Source: Xylona heveae TC161
Lineage: Eukaryota; Ascomycota; Xylonomycetes; Xylonales; Xylonaceae
Length of the DNA: 64,000 bases
Assembly: GCF_001619985.1 (NCBI RefSeq)
Contig: NW_017264204.1
Coordinates: 313,983-377,982 of the forward strand
Direction: 5' to 3'
The translations under genes and the position numbers were made by a program. Under the pieces are notes generated by a model, which was given only the letters and a program-made list of their open reading frames with translations, had not been told where the DNA came from and did no database searches. Positions 1-11,854 of the stretch are shown piece after piece (the stretch's first letter is position 1; the number at the start of each line of letters is the position of its first letter).

Positions 1-3000
1 TCGTTAGCCCTCGTCATTAATTGCGCACATTTCATATATGCTTTGACTTCTATCCTTCCAAGCAGAGTTTGGCCATTCCTTGCTCGAAGTAGGTTGCTTG
101 AGCTCGACGGCAGAGGTGGGCAGCTCGCCGCCCTTGTTGCATCAACTGAAATGGTCACTGGTCGGTATGAGTTTTTGATTTCTTGCATCCGGATCTTTGA
201 TGCGTTGGTGGAAGATGCCGTCATCAACTCTGTTGCGCGGAAGGAGACGACCGAATCTCTCACAAGATTCGCAGCGTCGAATGGTTCAGGCAATGTTCCT
301 GACCGCATTCTTAAGCGAGTTCTTTTGGGATTCCAGAAAATCATAATCGACGTTTTGGAAAGTTCCCCTAACTGGAAATTCGTCAATATGACCGAAAAAC
401 TGGAAATCAATGATATGATTATATCTACGTTCCGAAAGATTCTTTCTTATTCTCACGGCATAGATGACTCGGCAGACGCAGACGCGAAGATAACGGCGGT
501 GTTGGCCTCACCTGCGGCAAACCTCCTCGATATTTTTCTTTCTGCCTCTCCGAACGACCTTCCTATTTCTCCCATTCTCCGCATCTTTTATGATGGTGTC
601 AGCACGCCCAATTCCACACTCTTCCTTGTGCTTTTGCGACGCTGGACATTGCAGGTCCGGTCAGCCCTCCATTTCTGCGTTACTCTTGTCCGGGTAGGCC
701 AATTACTTCAGCTCCCATTTTCGTACCTCGAGAAGCAGCTTTTCAAAGCTGCACCACTTCTAGTGCGCCTGTACGCGGCAGACGAAAGCTACAGGCTTCC
801 TGTTGTTCTTTTGTTTGAAGCAATTGTCACCAGGGCGGCTTTCCATTTCAAAGAACCCCCTTCATTGTTAGGGCATCTGGGCCCGGAGCGCGCCAAGACA
901 TTCCTATCCGTGCTATCAGCTCTTGATAGACCGCTAGACGATATTGAGCTGGAGATTGCCATCTGGAATCTACTCTCGGCTGTCGTGAGCAATAGGCAAC
1001 AATGGTTTGCGATATACCTGCTCACGGGAAGCACTCCTCGCGAGTCGTTGAAGGGGAAAGATACGGGGGCTGCAAGCAAGCCGTCTCGGGATAAGCCTTT
1101 GCTGACCGTCGCATTGGATTCGTTAACCCGGCTTCATGATCTCCCACCACACAAGGCTATCGCGATGTTAGAATTCGTGGCTTTGGCTGAAGATTCATGG
1201 CCTTGGGCAATGGCCGAAATTCAAAGACATTCTGGATTTCTTGGCGCTATCTCAGACTTCGCCGCCGGTTTAGCTCCGTTCAAAGCTTTGAATGACACGA
1301 AGACTACGCTCAATGACTGTAACCAGGTGAAGATGGCTTCATATGTAGCCGAGGTTCTCGCAATGTACCTTCACCATTCGCGACAGCTTGGGGATATCTC
1401 ATTTGGCAAGACTCTAGCTTCGAAGATGAATTTCTTTGCGGAGAATGCTGTACGCAACCCATCTTATAATGCGTCTCTGCATAGCAATCTTCGCAGAAAC
1501 TTTGAGAAGAAATTCCGAAGCTGCAAGCTTCAAAACTTTAAGAGGACATTGTTACAGAAGAGATCGTTCGGCCGCGATTATTTCTATGATTTGGGAATGG
1601 CTTCAAAGATGTTGGATTTTGAACCTTCATGGAAAGGCACGAATCACCAGGGCTTTGCTGGAGAGGTTGCGAGAGCGAATATCAACATGTCTGTCGTGGA
1701 GTCCCAAATAGTAAGTGGAAACAAGCAATACCCAGGATCGTCGCCGTGTGCTCACTGTATTTCTAGGCTCTACTGCACAGTTGGAAATTTCTGGCTGTAG
1801 AACTTAGTAGTATCCTAGCCTATGAGCCCCAGCTACAGGAGACTATGGCCAAAGTCGTCAACCAATGTCTAGTCTCAAATGCTGAGACTCATCTACCGGA
1901 GAATATCTTCGGTCGGCTAGTACAGCTTCGCGCCGAATTTGCCTTTGTTCTGATGCAGCGGCTTGTAGAAGCAAAGGCCAATAGTGCAAGTGTCCGTGCA
2001 GTTTTGCAAAATACCTGGAGAGCAATTCGTTCTTTCTCTACCGACTTTGAACTCGCTCTCGCGGGCCCTGATGCCGATTATTTACGGACACTACTAAAGA
2101 TACTCTTCCTTGCATTAAAAATTCAAGCAGTCAGCCCATTACCCTCTACGGCCTCCGCACCTACACAGGGACTTAGCGGCTCACCAACAAAGCAAGACAA
2201 TGCGAGCGCCTCGCCAGAAATCACAAAGACAATCATTGAAATCTTAGGAACGGCAGTAGCTGGGGGGTTCCGTGCGGTTGCCACAATCCTGCATGACAAC
2301 CCTCAGCGTTCTTCTCCTGCCGATCTGGCTCTGCTCTCTGCCATTCTTCAGACAGCTTTGCGCATCCCTGGTGTAGAAATGATACATCAACAGCTGGTGG
2401 GGCTCTTTTGCGACAGTCGCATAGGAAGATATGCTACGACCCTGTATTCTTGGTCTGATCAGCTTGCAATTGACGGCGATCCTGTCTACGGTGAGCTAAG
2501 CATACTCTTCCTTCTTGAGCTTTCCAGCGTTTCAGCCATGGCCGAGCAGCTCGCCGTCGAAGGTGTGCTCACACATCTCTCGACCGCCAACATTATGAAT
2601 TACTTCAGTCGTCCCAATGGTGTTGGCCCATTTGATGAGCAGCCTCGCCTTTACTCCATTTGGGCGCGAGGCATTCTGCCCTTGTGTCTCAACTTTCTCG
2701 ACGCGGTCGGTGCTGCCGTCGCGGTCGAGGTTGCGCTCTTCCTCAATCAATATCCCAACCAATTGGCCCGCTCGGCAGCCAGCTTTGAAGCAAAGTCTAC
2801 GCTTTCAACCGCAAATCCCTCGACAGCCGGGTGTATCACGCTGAACATGGCATCCGAGGCCCACTCTCTCGCGCTCATCTCTTTCATCCTTGACAATTTC
2901 CGCGCAGCTGGTGCCGCCACCGGCGTCGTAGCTGGCATCGAGATTCCCGAATTGCGCTGGGACAAATCCCAGCTCAAGGAGGACATTGACGCCTGGCTCC

Positions 3001-3173
3001 AAGGCAGGCGCGCCCTCAGAGACAGAATCGTGCCGACCACCGAAAAGGAAATGGAAATGGCCAGACAAAAGCCCCTTTCGGACGCAAGCGGCGCGGAGAG
3101 CAGACTTGAGGAGCGCATCGTCGCGGACCTTGACATGGCCCTGAAATGCCTGAACGGGGGAGGCGTGTCATGA
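1..3173 (+). CDS. Nup188-like nucleoporin, C-terminal part (5' end outside window)
   Basis: Exons 1-1710 and 1767-3173 (intron 1711-1766, GTAAGT...TTCTAG, phase 0). The frame is open back to base 1 with no convincing start, so the gene begins upstream; about 1,024 residues are visible, ending at TGA 3171-3173. The protein is helical and low in motifs, starting around WPFLARSRLLELDGRGGQ and TGRYEFLISC. This resembles the C-terminal half of fungal Nup188, an alpha-solenoid scaffold of the nuclear pore inner ring, which is usually about 1,800 residues long. The identification rests on recognition of this conserved stretch and on overall character, not on a catalytic motif; Nup192 or another solenoid nucleoporin is the main alternative. 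The polar C-terminal tail (about the last 50 residues) looks less conserved. Nothing appears broken. Confidence 0.7.
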
Positions 3174-4082
3174 AGATGATCCCCCACAGTAATAAGTGCT
3201 GCTTGGAGATGTGTCCCCCGTTTATGCTCGACAACGTCAACCTTATCAAAAACCTGGGATATAATTTTAACTTTTTTTTTTCTTTTCTTAACGGCATCGG
3301 TTGTGGAAATAGACAAAGCCTCTTTCCCCCTTCTTGTTGTTTCGGTCCTGTTCGTTTTCATCGTTTGCTCGGAGTTGAGGCGATAAAAGTATTTTGTCCC
3401 AGTTTTAAACTCATATTTATTTATTTTTTTATTCTCTTTTTTTCCTTTTAGCTTTTATTCCTTCCTTTCTTTCTTTTTTTTTAAATTCCTCCGATACTTG
3501 TCTCTGCCTCTTGTCGTTACTTAGATCTCAAACATGGAAACATGGGGTTAAGGTGATTCCCAATATGACTGTGGAGAACCTAGCTCGACACTGAAAGCCT
3601 ACCAACGCCTGATCTGACGTTAGACGTAATAAAGATTAGACTTTTTCCCTTCTTATTCTGATTTTGGGAATAACAAGAGCTGTGTGTGTGTCGAATATGC
3701 ATTTCACGGAAATTTTCATGGTACACCAAATGCGTTACATTTGTGCCAACTGGTAATTATTCGCCACAGATGATATTAATATATCTAGAGTAAGCGACTA
3801 AATAATATATTGAGAAGGGAAAAAGAAAGAGAAAAAGAAGAGAAGAGGGTATTTCTCGGCATCAGTTCATAGCCAGCAAACGGCAACAACGTAACAACTC
3901 ACGCAACAAACGCCTAGAAATTCTTAAAAAAAAGCAACTCAACAGAGACGCTTTTCATTCCCCGCTGTAGTAACAGACACCCGCGAAGCTCATCATGTGC
4001 ATAAAACAAAGCCAGACACAAAGTGCAAAAAATCTTGCAAAAAGGTGGCAAGACGTGGAAGGGTTTGTTAATAAGCAGTGAC
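3174..4082. other. Convergent 3' intergenic region, T-rich
   Basis: Space between the ends of the nucleoporin gene (+) and the permease gene (-). It holds long T-rich tracts around 3260-3290 and 3415-3485 and an AT-rich part near 3770-3800. Short open frames here have no recognisable content. It probably contains both 3' untranslated regions and polyadenylation signals. Confidence 0.6.
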
Positions 4083-6038
4083 TTAGGCAATCCAGAACCA
4101 AATCTTTTCGATGAAATTTCTGGGCACTTGCTCTGGCCACTTGCTGTCCTCTTCATCGAGGATGGCTTTGCCGCTGTAAATGTCGGCCTCTTCGGGCTTG
4201 ACGAACTTTGTGCGCTTGACAATCTTCCAGAAGGCGTAGAGGCCAAGGTAGATGGGGATGCCAATGTAGGCGACGAGGAAGTCGCTGACGTTCCAGTCGC
4301 CGTGGACGAAGACGGCCCAGCCGTTGAAGAGGATGATGACGAGGAAGTAGATGAGCGCGAACCAGGCGGTGTAGGGCTGCCATCTCGACTTGAAGACGAG
4401 AGTGTTGCGGTCGACGCCCTGGGCCTGGAGCGCCTTGTGGAAGCGCAGGTAGGCGATGAGGATCGAGATCCAGGTGAAGAGGTTGGCAATGGTGACGAGG
4501 TTCTGGAACCAGGAGAACACCTTGTTGGCACCGCTGGAGCAGCTCAAGTAGGTCAGGAGCGAGATGGACGCGGTGATTCCAACGCAGTAGTAGGGGACGC
4601 CACTGTATGTGTATGCGTTAGTACATGGTACACTGATGAGAGAGAGAGAGAGAGAGAGAAACTTACGTTCTGGAGCACTTAAGGAGGAAGCGAGGGGCCT
4701 GCTTGTCCTGAGCGAGCGCAAAGAGGTAGCGGCTGCCAGTGTAGAGGAAAGCATTGGCGGAAGATGAGGCCGAAGTGAGGATGACGGCGTTGATGATCGA
4801 AGGGAGAACCTTGATGCCGGAACGGTAGATGGCAATGACCCATGGGGAACGAGCAGCACCAGGAGCACCAGCGGCCTGAGCACCAAGAAGCTTTGCGTCG
4901 TTGTACGGCACCAAAACACCGATGGCGAGGGATCCCAGGACGTAGAAGAAGAGGATACGCCAGAAGACACGTCGGACGGCCTTGGGGATGTTCTTTCTTG
5001 GGTTCTCGGCCTCGCCGGCAGCGACGGCAACCATCTCGACACCACCATAACTGAAAGCCGCGTTGACCAAGGTGGAGAAGAGACCCAAGAAGCGGCCAAG
5101 ATCACCTTTGCTCTTGTATTCCTTCATCGCACCGGGGTGTTTCCAGTAACGGAAGCCCAGACGGTCGTGATTCGGGCCGCCACCGAGGTCGAGGACAAGA
5201 GCAAGGATCAAGAGTCCGACAATGGTGACGATCTTGATACTGGCGAATATGAATTCGGCCTCACCATAGATGGACACAGCAAAAATGTTGAGACAGAGGA
5301 CGACAACAATGATGATTGAGATCCATGCTGCAACATTGATATCGTCGTTCCAAAAGCCGATGACAATGGACGCGGCAGAGATTTCGGCGCAAAGAGTAAT
5401 AGCAGAATTGTACCAGTTCTGTCAAAAGAGCACACGTCAGAATATATTTTTTCTCCCGACTCAATGGATATTGATCGGATAACTTACGTTCCAGCCGACA
5501 GCGAAACCCATAGCATCGTCGACGTAACGGGAGCAGAACTGAGGGATAGCACCGGGAAGAGGAAGCCATGTTGCCATTTCTCCCAAGCATTGCATCTGCA
5601 AACACGATTAGAAATTGTTCGTCGTTCCCTAGCTGCTTCCTGAGCTGAGTCGGGGGTTAACAACATACCATGGCGAAAATGGCAAATCCGGTAAAGGTAT
5701 AACCTAGGAGCACCGAAAGAGGGCCAGCCGTGGTGAAGGCCGATCCAATACCTAAGAAGAGACCGGTTCCAATTGTACCACCCAAGGCAATGAATTGAAT
5801 ATGACGGGACTTGAGTCTGGGGATTGCGGTCAGCTTTCTGGATACTAGATTTGCCTTTTTTTGACTTCGCTGGTAATAATACTCACCCACGGGTAACATA
5901 GCCATAATGCTCAGCAGTTTGGATATCTCCGTAGATTTCGGCAGCTTCTCCAATGTTGCGATCCTTGCGATCCACTGGTGACTCGGCGCTCGCGACATAT
6001 TCAGGGCCTGAAACCTCATACAGCTGTTTTTCGGCCAT
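4083..6038 (-). CDS. Dip5/AgtA-type dicarboxylic amino-acid permease
   Basis: Exons (minus strand) 6038-5887, 5816-5669, 5595-5488, 5418-4667 and 4602-4083; introns of 64-73 nt with consensus ends; 559 residues, TAA at 4083. It is a 12-helix member of the AAT/APC superfamily that imports amino acids with protons across the plasma membrane. The substrate-pocket motif [13 protein letters not shown] follows a hydrophilic N-terminus, and [28 protein letters not shown] and [19 protein letters not shown] are typical of the Dip5 branch (glutamate/aspartate uptake; AgtA in Aspergillus). The C-terminal [20 protein letters not shown] is also characteristic of that branch. The last intron (4603-4666) contains a GA repeat. 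Length and motifs look complete, so it is probably functional. Exact substrate range is inferred from family resemblance. Confidence 0.88.
4639..4660 (+). repeat. (GA)n microsatellite inside a permease intron
   Basis: About 11 GA units on the plus strand (CT on the transcribed strand), lying wholly within the last intron (4603-4666) of the Dip5-like gene, where it makes up part of the polypyrimidine stretch. Confidence 0.85.
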
Positions 6039-6645
6039 CTTTGTAGCGGAAGGAAACGCGGTCCGCGAGCCTGAACAGGAGGGAAGTGAGGGCCTTGGGG
6101 ATCAGATCGGTTCAAGCTCGTGCAATCTCAGAGCACAAATAAGCTTGTCTGAAGCCCGTCTCCACAAATTATAGAAAGGTAGTCTTGAGTAGAGACGATT
6201 CATGGCGCCTTCGCGGGACTTCTTATATGTCTTGAAATTTGAGGATTCGAGGCTCAGCCCGTTCGAAGCTGAGCTGGGGTGCATGCTTTTGCCCTGCGAC
6301 GCCTCCATGGGTAGGTTCGCGATGGCTGCATCGCCCGCGGACCAACCCAAAGAAGTGAAGTCCCTTCTACGACGGTGTCGAGGCGTCAGCCCCCATGGCC
6401 GGCGTGACCGTGAGACGAGGCCGCCCGCAGGATTCTTTCGCGGTCCTGGTTCCAGTCCGATCCAATCAGCGGCCACGCAGGATCAAAGTGCGGCCACCGC
6501 TCGTCCCACGGATGGCAGGCGGAAATGCAAGGGCTGTGCTCTGGTTGGTCATTCTCAAAAGAAAAGGCAGCATTAGTTAAGGGTGGTATTTTTTTCTCCT
6601 GGTCGAACATTGGCAACACCTCCAGAGACAGAATGATTATCTGTC

Positions 6646-6662
6646 GGGGGGGGGGGGGGGGG
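6646..6662 (+). repeat. Homopolymer G17
   Basis: Seventeen consecutive G on the plus strand within intergenic DNA about 610 bp upstream of the Dip5-like permease start. It could form a G-quadruplex or be a sequencing-length artefact. Confidence 0.9.
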
Positions 6663-7823
6663 ACCCTTGTTCCTGACGTGCCGTGGTGTACACGGTTGGT
6701 GTCCTTGGTGTCTGGGTCTGGATTGAGTTTTCGGGCTATTCGAACCAATCTCCTCCCTCTTTCGCTCTTAGTGTCCGGCTGGCTTCCATGTCAGAACCGT
6801 CAGGATTGGCTCCCTTGGGGCCTCGGGATGCCATTTGGCTTTGGCTAGAGCTGTAGCCTAACTAGCGTTGTGAGAGAAGATTCTCCACACCACACGCCCA
6901 TCCCCAGATATTATTCTGCGCAATGATAACGATGGGCCCACTGCCCCGTCTCGACTGGGATCATCCAGAGAACGAACTGATACGGAAAGCTTCTAGAGCC
7001 TTTCGGACTTTGAAGCTGCCAACCACACGGTGGCCGCCGGCGGCATGGCTTTTTGGAAAAATAGACTCTAGTTAGTCACCGGTTGCAGTACGGCTGTGAT
7101 CCTGTGCTCTACCTTATCAATACCTTTGGAGTAGATTCTACTCTGGTCTGTACGAGCAAATAAGCTTCAGTCCAGGGAAGAAAAAAGAAGAATTTTTTTG
7201 TGCACCAGAGCCACTTTCCATGAAATTATGCACTGATGTGCAAAATTATACAAATCTGTAACACATTTTCTCCTTTCCACTCCTACAAATCTCAGACGGG
7301 ACAAAGACAAGTGCTCCAGCCAAAAATAGGTATGTGATCCGATCAGCATCAACTTAGGTACGTAGGGTAGGTTCAGATCTCATAGGTAACTTTAATAAGG
7401 CCATTACATAAAATTGCTCCATGCTTAATTAATCGCAATCTCATACGTTATCTTGGGAGAGCCGAAGAAAGACAGGGTCGAGTACCATTTATTACTCTGT
7501 TAGTACCGGCATCATGGTCAAACGTAGCGGTACGAAAGGGCAGAAGACGGTAAGTTAGCCTAACGCTTGCTTGGGCAGATCTACTATACGGAGTAGCGAT
7601 GAGGATGCTCAAATGAACCCATCGGGTGGCTCGATAGTGAGAAAAAAGACGGTTAAACGCAGGCGAGCCTGGGCTATTGCTTATTAGCATTCCCTTGTCG
7701 CTCGTCCGCCGTCGCAATTCGTCACGGGTGGCTTTTTCGCCCTCCTTGCGAGAAGGCCCGAACTCCCCTTATCCCCCTTGTCCCCAGACCCAATCAATTG
7801 AACCACTTTACCTATAGGGTTCC

Positions 7824-7862
7824 GTTGCTGTCCTGTCGGGTTGCTGTCCTGTCGGATTGCTG
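7824..7862 (+). repeat. Short tandem repeat, 16-bp unit
   Basis: Two exact copies of GTTGCTGTCCTGTCGG (7824-7839 and 7840-7855) followed by a partial, diverged third copy. Intergenic; no neighbouring gene structure depends on it. Confidence 0.85.
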
Positions 7863-8769
7863 CCCACCACCGCGCGGCTGTTAACCCATCGTCTTGGTCT
7901 CCTCGTCCCCCTCGCCCCCAGGAGATTTTGCCGTGGGCTTTCCACGGGTTCTAGAACCTCCTTCCTCTTCTGTCTGCCTGGCTTGTCCCTCATTAATTAA
8001 TCTATTTCTTTGGTGGGGTTTCCAGTACTGCAGAAATAGTCCACCGCGATCAATGCCCCTCAGCTTAGCCAATCAATCCCCGGGTCAAACCAAGTGCCCC
8101 GCTGTGTTCGCTTCAATGGCCATGGTAATCAGATCTCAGTCTGGAATATTTCTCTGTCATATTCATCGCAAAGCTTATCTGCATGGCATGGAGATTGCAC
8201 CAATCACTGTACAGCAAACAATCAGGATCATGAGCTTTTCTTTTCAACCCCTGGTCGGCCATCCCCAGACTACGGTAAATACTCTAACATTCGCTTGATG
8301 TGGTCTGCCCTGTGATCCCTTCTTACAAATTTCCACTACGTAAGGACTTAATTAATCACCAACAGCCAGTTACCTATCAGACGCCATCATTGCCGTCATC
8401 ACCGGATACTAAATGGTAGTGACTTTTCTAAACAATCAAGGAAAATTACTCTTCCACCGTCTTTCATTTGTGCTGACGACAGGAGATGTCCTAGCTTTCC
8501 CTATGAAATCAGGTGATTCAGCTATCTTTTCCTTTCTACAAGGCGTCGTAGCTTCCCGATCCTATCCGAGTTTCAATATCACAACTATGAACATTGGTAA
8601 CATTGGCTCTTAAAGAGCGAGATTCAACTTGGTTATGACTACGTATTGCTAATTCATTGATCTTGAGCACATGACCGAAAGAACAAGCCATAGCTTGGCA
8701 GACAGCATAACGGTGATATATAACCTCCTGCCCGATTGGGATAGGCCTGCCACCCAAAGTCGTATTAAC

Positions 8770-9710
8770 TTACCCCATGGCGGCGCCGCCTCCGATGGTG
8801 ATGATTTGGCCTGTTTCCCCGAGTATTCAGTTGCCATTCATATGATTTCTCTTACGAGAAAAGAAGGATGACGATACTCACCGTTGATCCATTCGGCGCC
8901 CGGTCCACAAAGAAAGGCTACCACGGGAGATACATCCTCAGGGTATCCGACTCGGTTCAATGGAGAAAGGCTTGCAATCGCGTCATCCACCTTTTCGTCA
9001 CTCCAATTCTGTGAGCCTGGTAAATAGCTTCGAGCATGATGTGTATACATGTCGCTTTTCACGCCGCCAGGAGCAATAGCATTGACAGTCACTCCCTTCG
9101 CTCCAAACTCTGCATTGCGATTACAAATTAGCCACTGAAGACGCCTTGGAAGCCATGGTGTTTCATGCAAACCTTTGCAAAGGCCGCGTGCGAATGCTTC
9201 AACGGCGCATTTACTTCCGGCATACACCGAATGGTGTGCAACCCCTCGAAGCTGAGCAGAGATTGACGAGAGAAGAATCAAACGACCTCCACTCTGGAGG
9301 TGGTTGAAAGCTTGTTGCGCGACGAAAAACTGGCCTCTCGTGTTGACGGCAAAGACCCGGTCAAACTCCTCTGGCGTGACGTTTTGTATTGGCGCGAAAT
9401 GTTCAATGCCAGAATTTGACACCACAATGTCCAATTTTCCAAACCGTTCGATAGCCGTCTTGAAGAGCTGGATTATCTCTGGGGGCTTCGAAACATCCGC
9501 CTTCACGGCGACAGCTTCTTGTCCAAAGCTCTTAATGGCAGCAACTACTTCCTGCGCAGCTTCTGCATTGGACGTATAATTGACAATAACGGATGCACCA
9601 CGCCTCGACAGTTCGAGTGCGATCTGGCGTCCAATCCCGCGGCCAGAACCAGTGACTAATGCATGTTTCCCACGAAGCTCGCTGCTGGATTGCTGTTCTT
9701 CTCGCGTCAT
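8770..9710 (-). CDS. Short-chain dehydrogenase/reductase, naphthol-reductase type
   Basis: Exons 9710-9173, 9109-8882 and 8810-8770; 268 residues, ending IITIGGGAAMG-TAA. It is a classical SDR: the cofactor loop GSGRGIGRQIA near residue 20, NSG near residue 100, catalytic Ser in LLSSISAQ and YAGSK (Tyr and Lys of the active site) and a PGG motif after the first intron (TVNAIAPGGVKSDMY). The first intron (9110-9172, 63 nt) has no stop and keeps frame, so unspliced translation would add 21 odd residues. The last exon is only 41 nt and supplies the conserved WINGQ...GGG end. The substrate-loop region (SPLNRVGYPEDV) most resembles fungal tetra/trihydroxynaphthalene or versicolorin reductases, NADPH-dependent reductases of polyketide pathways, but no polyketide synthase is nearby. 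Substrate unknown. Confidence 0.85.
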
Positions 9711-10497
9711 ACTGACGGTAAATATCTAATTACTGCTAATGGATGCGATGATTGATTGAAGGACTTTGAAATGGGTGGAAGATCTGCCTTCAAATACCCA
9801 ACGCTTTTCACTGAGCTGGCTATCATCTCTATTTTTTTCACCGACTTCTGTCTTTCTATCTAGGTGGGGAGACCCCCAAACCTGCACGTCGAGTATCGTT
9901 TCGAAAACTAAAGCTGCGAAGGCGCTCCTCTCAAAAACTTCGACCATATTATTGGTGCTTTCGGTGGATGTGCAGCACTCCTTGCTTTGATAATGTTCCA
10001 GATATCTGGTCGAGTGCCTACAAGCTACCCTCTATACATCAACCTGAGCAAATCGAAGCTCGCCAACTTGCAAGAAAGACTTGATGTATGTAAGTATGTC
10101 TCAGTTGTTTTGACAAATTCGGTCGACGGGTGTAAGAATAACCGAAAGAACTGCACGCCATTACGGACCTAGTTGTAGGAGAGGCATTCTCAAGCAAATC
10201 TTAAGTCTCTAGTGAAACTAATGAAAATACCCCGCTTTTGCCTTTCATCTCGCAATTCATGAATAGCTATTGCAAGAAAATGGACCGTATTCGAAGGTTG
10301 TCGTGTTTTCCGCATCACGTGGACAAAAACATCGGATCACGCTTCCATCCGAGGTCCCCACTGATTGTCCATTGTGGGATTGCGGGGAAGAGGTACAGTG
10401 TTCGCAGCAAGGCACCCCCTTTAGAAATTACCCAAAGAGATCACTTAATGTACATATTTGCAAGGGACTGCTTGGAGAAGATGAATCCCATTAGTAA
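9711..10497. other. Divergent promoter region between reductase and HAD hydrolase
   Basis: 787 bp separating two genes transcribed away from each other. Short open frames only. It must hold both promoters, which permits co-regulation, but I see no clear operator repeat. Confidence 0.5.
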
Positions 10498-11415
10498 ATG
10501 TCGAACACCAATACTTTCTTCTTCGAAATGAATTCAGAATCATTTCGGCGACGTCCAAAAGCTTTCCTATTTGATATCGGCGGAGTCTGCGTAAGTCACC
10601 TTAAAAACCTCTATGCATATATTCAGTGCTGTAATACTAAATCATTATTCCCAAAGGTTGCCTCTCCTTTTCAAGCTATACTCGATTACGAGCGTGCCAA
10701 TGGCATACCAGAAGGATGGATTAATTTTTCGATTTCACGTTCCGCTCCCAACGGAGCATGGCAGCGTCTAGAGCGTGGTGAAATCAAGCTAGACCCCGTC
10801 TTCTTCGCGGAATTTAAAAGTGATCTGCAAAATTCAGGCTTCTGGAAAGAATTTCTGCAAAAGAAATTAAGTAAGCGGGGATTTGAAAACCCCGCCAATA
10901 CGGAACCTCAAATATCAATACAGCAGCCGCCTTCCATAGATGCAGAATGGCTTTTTTGGGAAATGATGAGGATATCGAGAAATGCAGATCCTCACATGTT
11001 CATTGCTTTGCAAAAATTAAAGGCTTCTGGTTTATTCTTACTTGCAGCCCTCAGCAACACTGTCGTCTTTCCAGAGGAGCATCCATATAATAAACCATTC
11101 GAAAGCGACATTCGATCTTATTTTGACGTCTTTGTCAGTAGCGCCCACGTAGGGCTCAGGAAGCCCGATCCTGCAATATACGAGCTTGCGCTGAACGAAA
11201 TGAGAAGGAGTTGGCTGGAAAGAAATAAAGGGTCTCTCTGTGCCGAAGACGTTGTTTTCCTGGATGATATAGGCGAGAACCTTAAAGCAGCAAAAGCTGC
11301 TGGAATGAGAACGATTCGAGTCCAGCTGGGCAGAACTGAAGAGGCAATTGCAGAATTGGAGGATCTGGCCGGAATTTCCCTCCAGAAACCTCAGGATACT
11401 CGGTCAAAATTATAG
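10498..11415 (+). CDS. HAD-superfamily hydrolase (epoxide hydrolase N-domain / ACAD10-like phosphatase)
   Basis: Exons 10498-10590 and 10657-11415 (intron 10591-10656, 66 nt, in frame and stop-free); 283 residues from ATG 10498, or 273 from ATG 10528. All four HAD motifs are readable: motif I FDIGGVC with nucleophilic Asp, motif II in ALSNTVV, motif III Lys in LRKPDPAIYELAL, and motif IV FLDDIGENLKAAKAAGM. The order and the GGV after motif I match the HAD subgroup that includes the N-terminal phosphatase domain of epoxide hydrolases and ACAD10-like proteins; these act on small phosphoesters or haloacids in the cytosol. It sits head-to-head with the SDR gene. Substrate not predictable. Confidence 0.82.
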   Translation: MSNTNTFFFEMNSESFRRRPKAFLFDIGGVCVSHLKNLYAYIQCCNTKSLFPKVASPFQAILDYERANGIPEGWINFSISRSAPNGAWQRLERGEIKLDPVFFAEFKSDLQNSGFWKEFLQKKLSKRGFENPANTEPQISIQQPPSIDAEWLFWEMMRISRNADPHMFIALQKLKASGLFLLAALSNTVVFPEEHPYNKPFESDIRSYFDVFVSSAHVGLRKPDPAIYELALNEMRRSWLERNKGSLCAEDVVFLDDIGENLKAAKAAGMRTIRVQLGRTEEAIAELEDLAGISLQKPQDTRSKL

Positions 11416-11854
11416 ATATTTCTAGAATTGATACTCTAGATGTAGAGTACCACTTGCCGATAATCAGATCTGCACTAGATCATCTGACTGAGGACAAGCG
11501 ACCGCAGTCGCCCCAAAGGTCGAAATGCATATGATACATAAAGTAATGCCAAACGCAACGGAAAACAGAGGACAAATAATTCCATTTTAATGATAAAAGG
11601 AATTAATGTTGAATATGCTCGATACTTGCATGTACCTCTTCTACAAGTATTAGGGTCATCTTACCAGCCATAAGGCAGGACATGAGGGGAGCGAGGAGAG
11701 TCGTCCCCGACCCTCGCTAAAGTGCTGGCTGAATTTGTGACTGCCCCACTCGCACTAAAGATGGAATTTCGCACACAACGCTTTTGTCTTCGGCAACTCA
11801 CGACAATCGACCAAGGCAGCATCAACCTCGCGGCGACGCAGCGAATCGGTCAAG
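11416..11854. other. Upstream region of the uL18 gene
   Basis: 439 bp between the HAD hydrolase stop and the single-codon first exon of RPL5. It must contain the ribosomal-protein promoter and 5' untranslated region. No further gene is visible. Confidence 0.5.

Larger units (their letters stand above)
6039..8769. other. 2.7-kb intergenic region without a recognisable gene
   Basis: Upstream region of the permease and downstream region of the reductase. Open frames up to about 124 codons occur on both strands, but none shows a known motif, plausible intron structure or fungal-like composition. It contains a run of 17 G (6646-6662) and a short 16-bp tandem repeat (7824-7862). Short CGGAGTA-type words (for example near 7580), which I have seen scattered in ascomycete intergenic DNA, occur here. 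No function can be assigned. Confidence 0.55.

Noticed and set aside
4023-4682. 219-codon plus-strand frame opposite the Dip5-like permease
   Set aside because: Acidic, Val/Asp/Glu-rich antisense of a membrane protein; the minus-strand gene explains the region completely.
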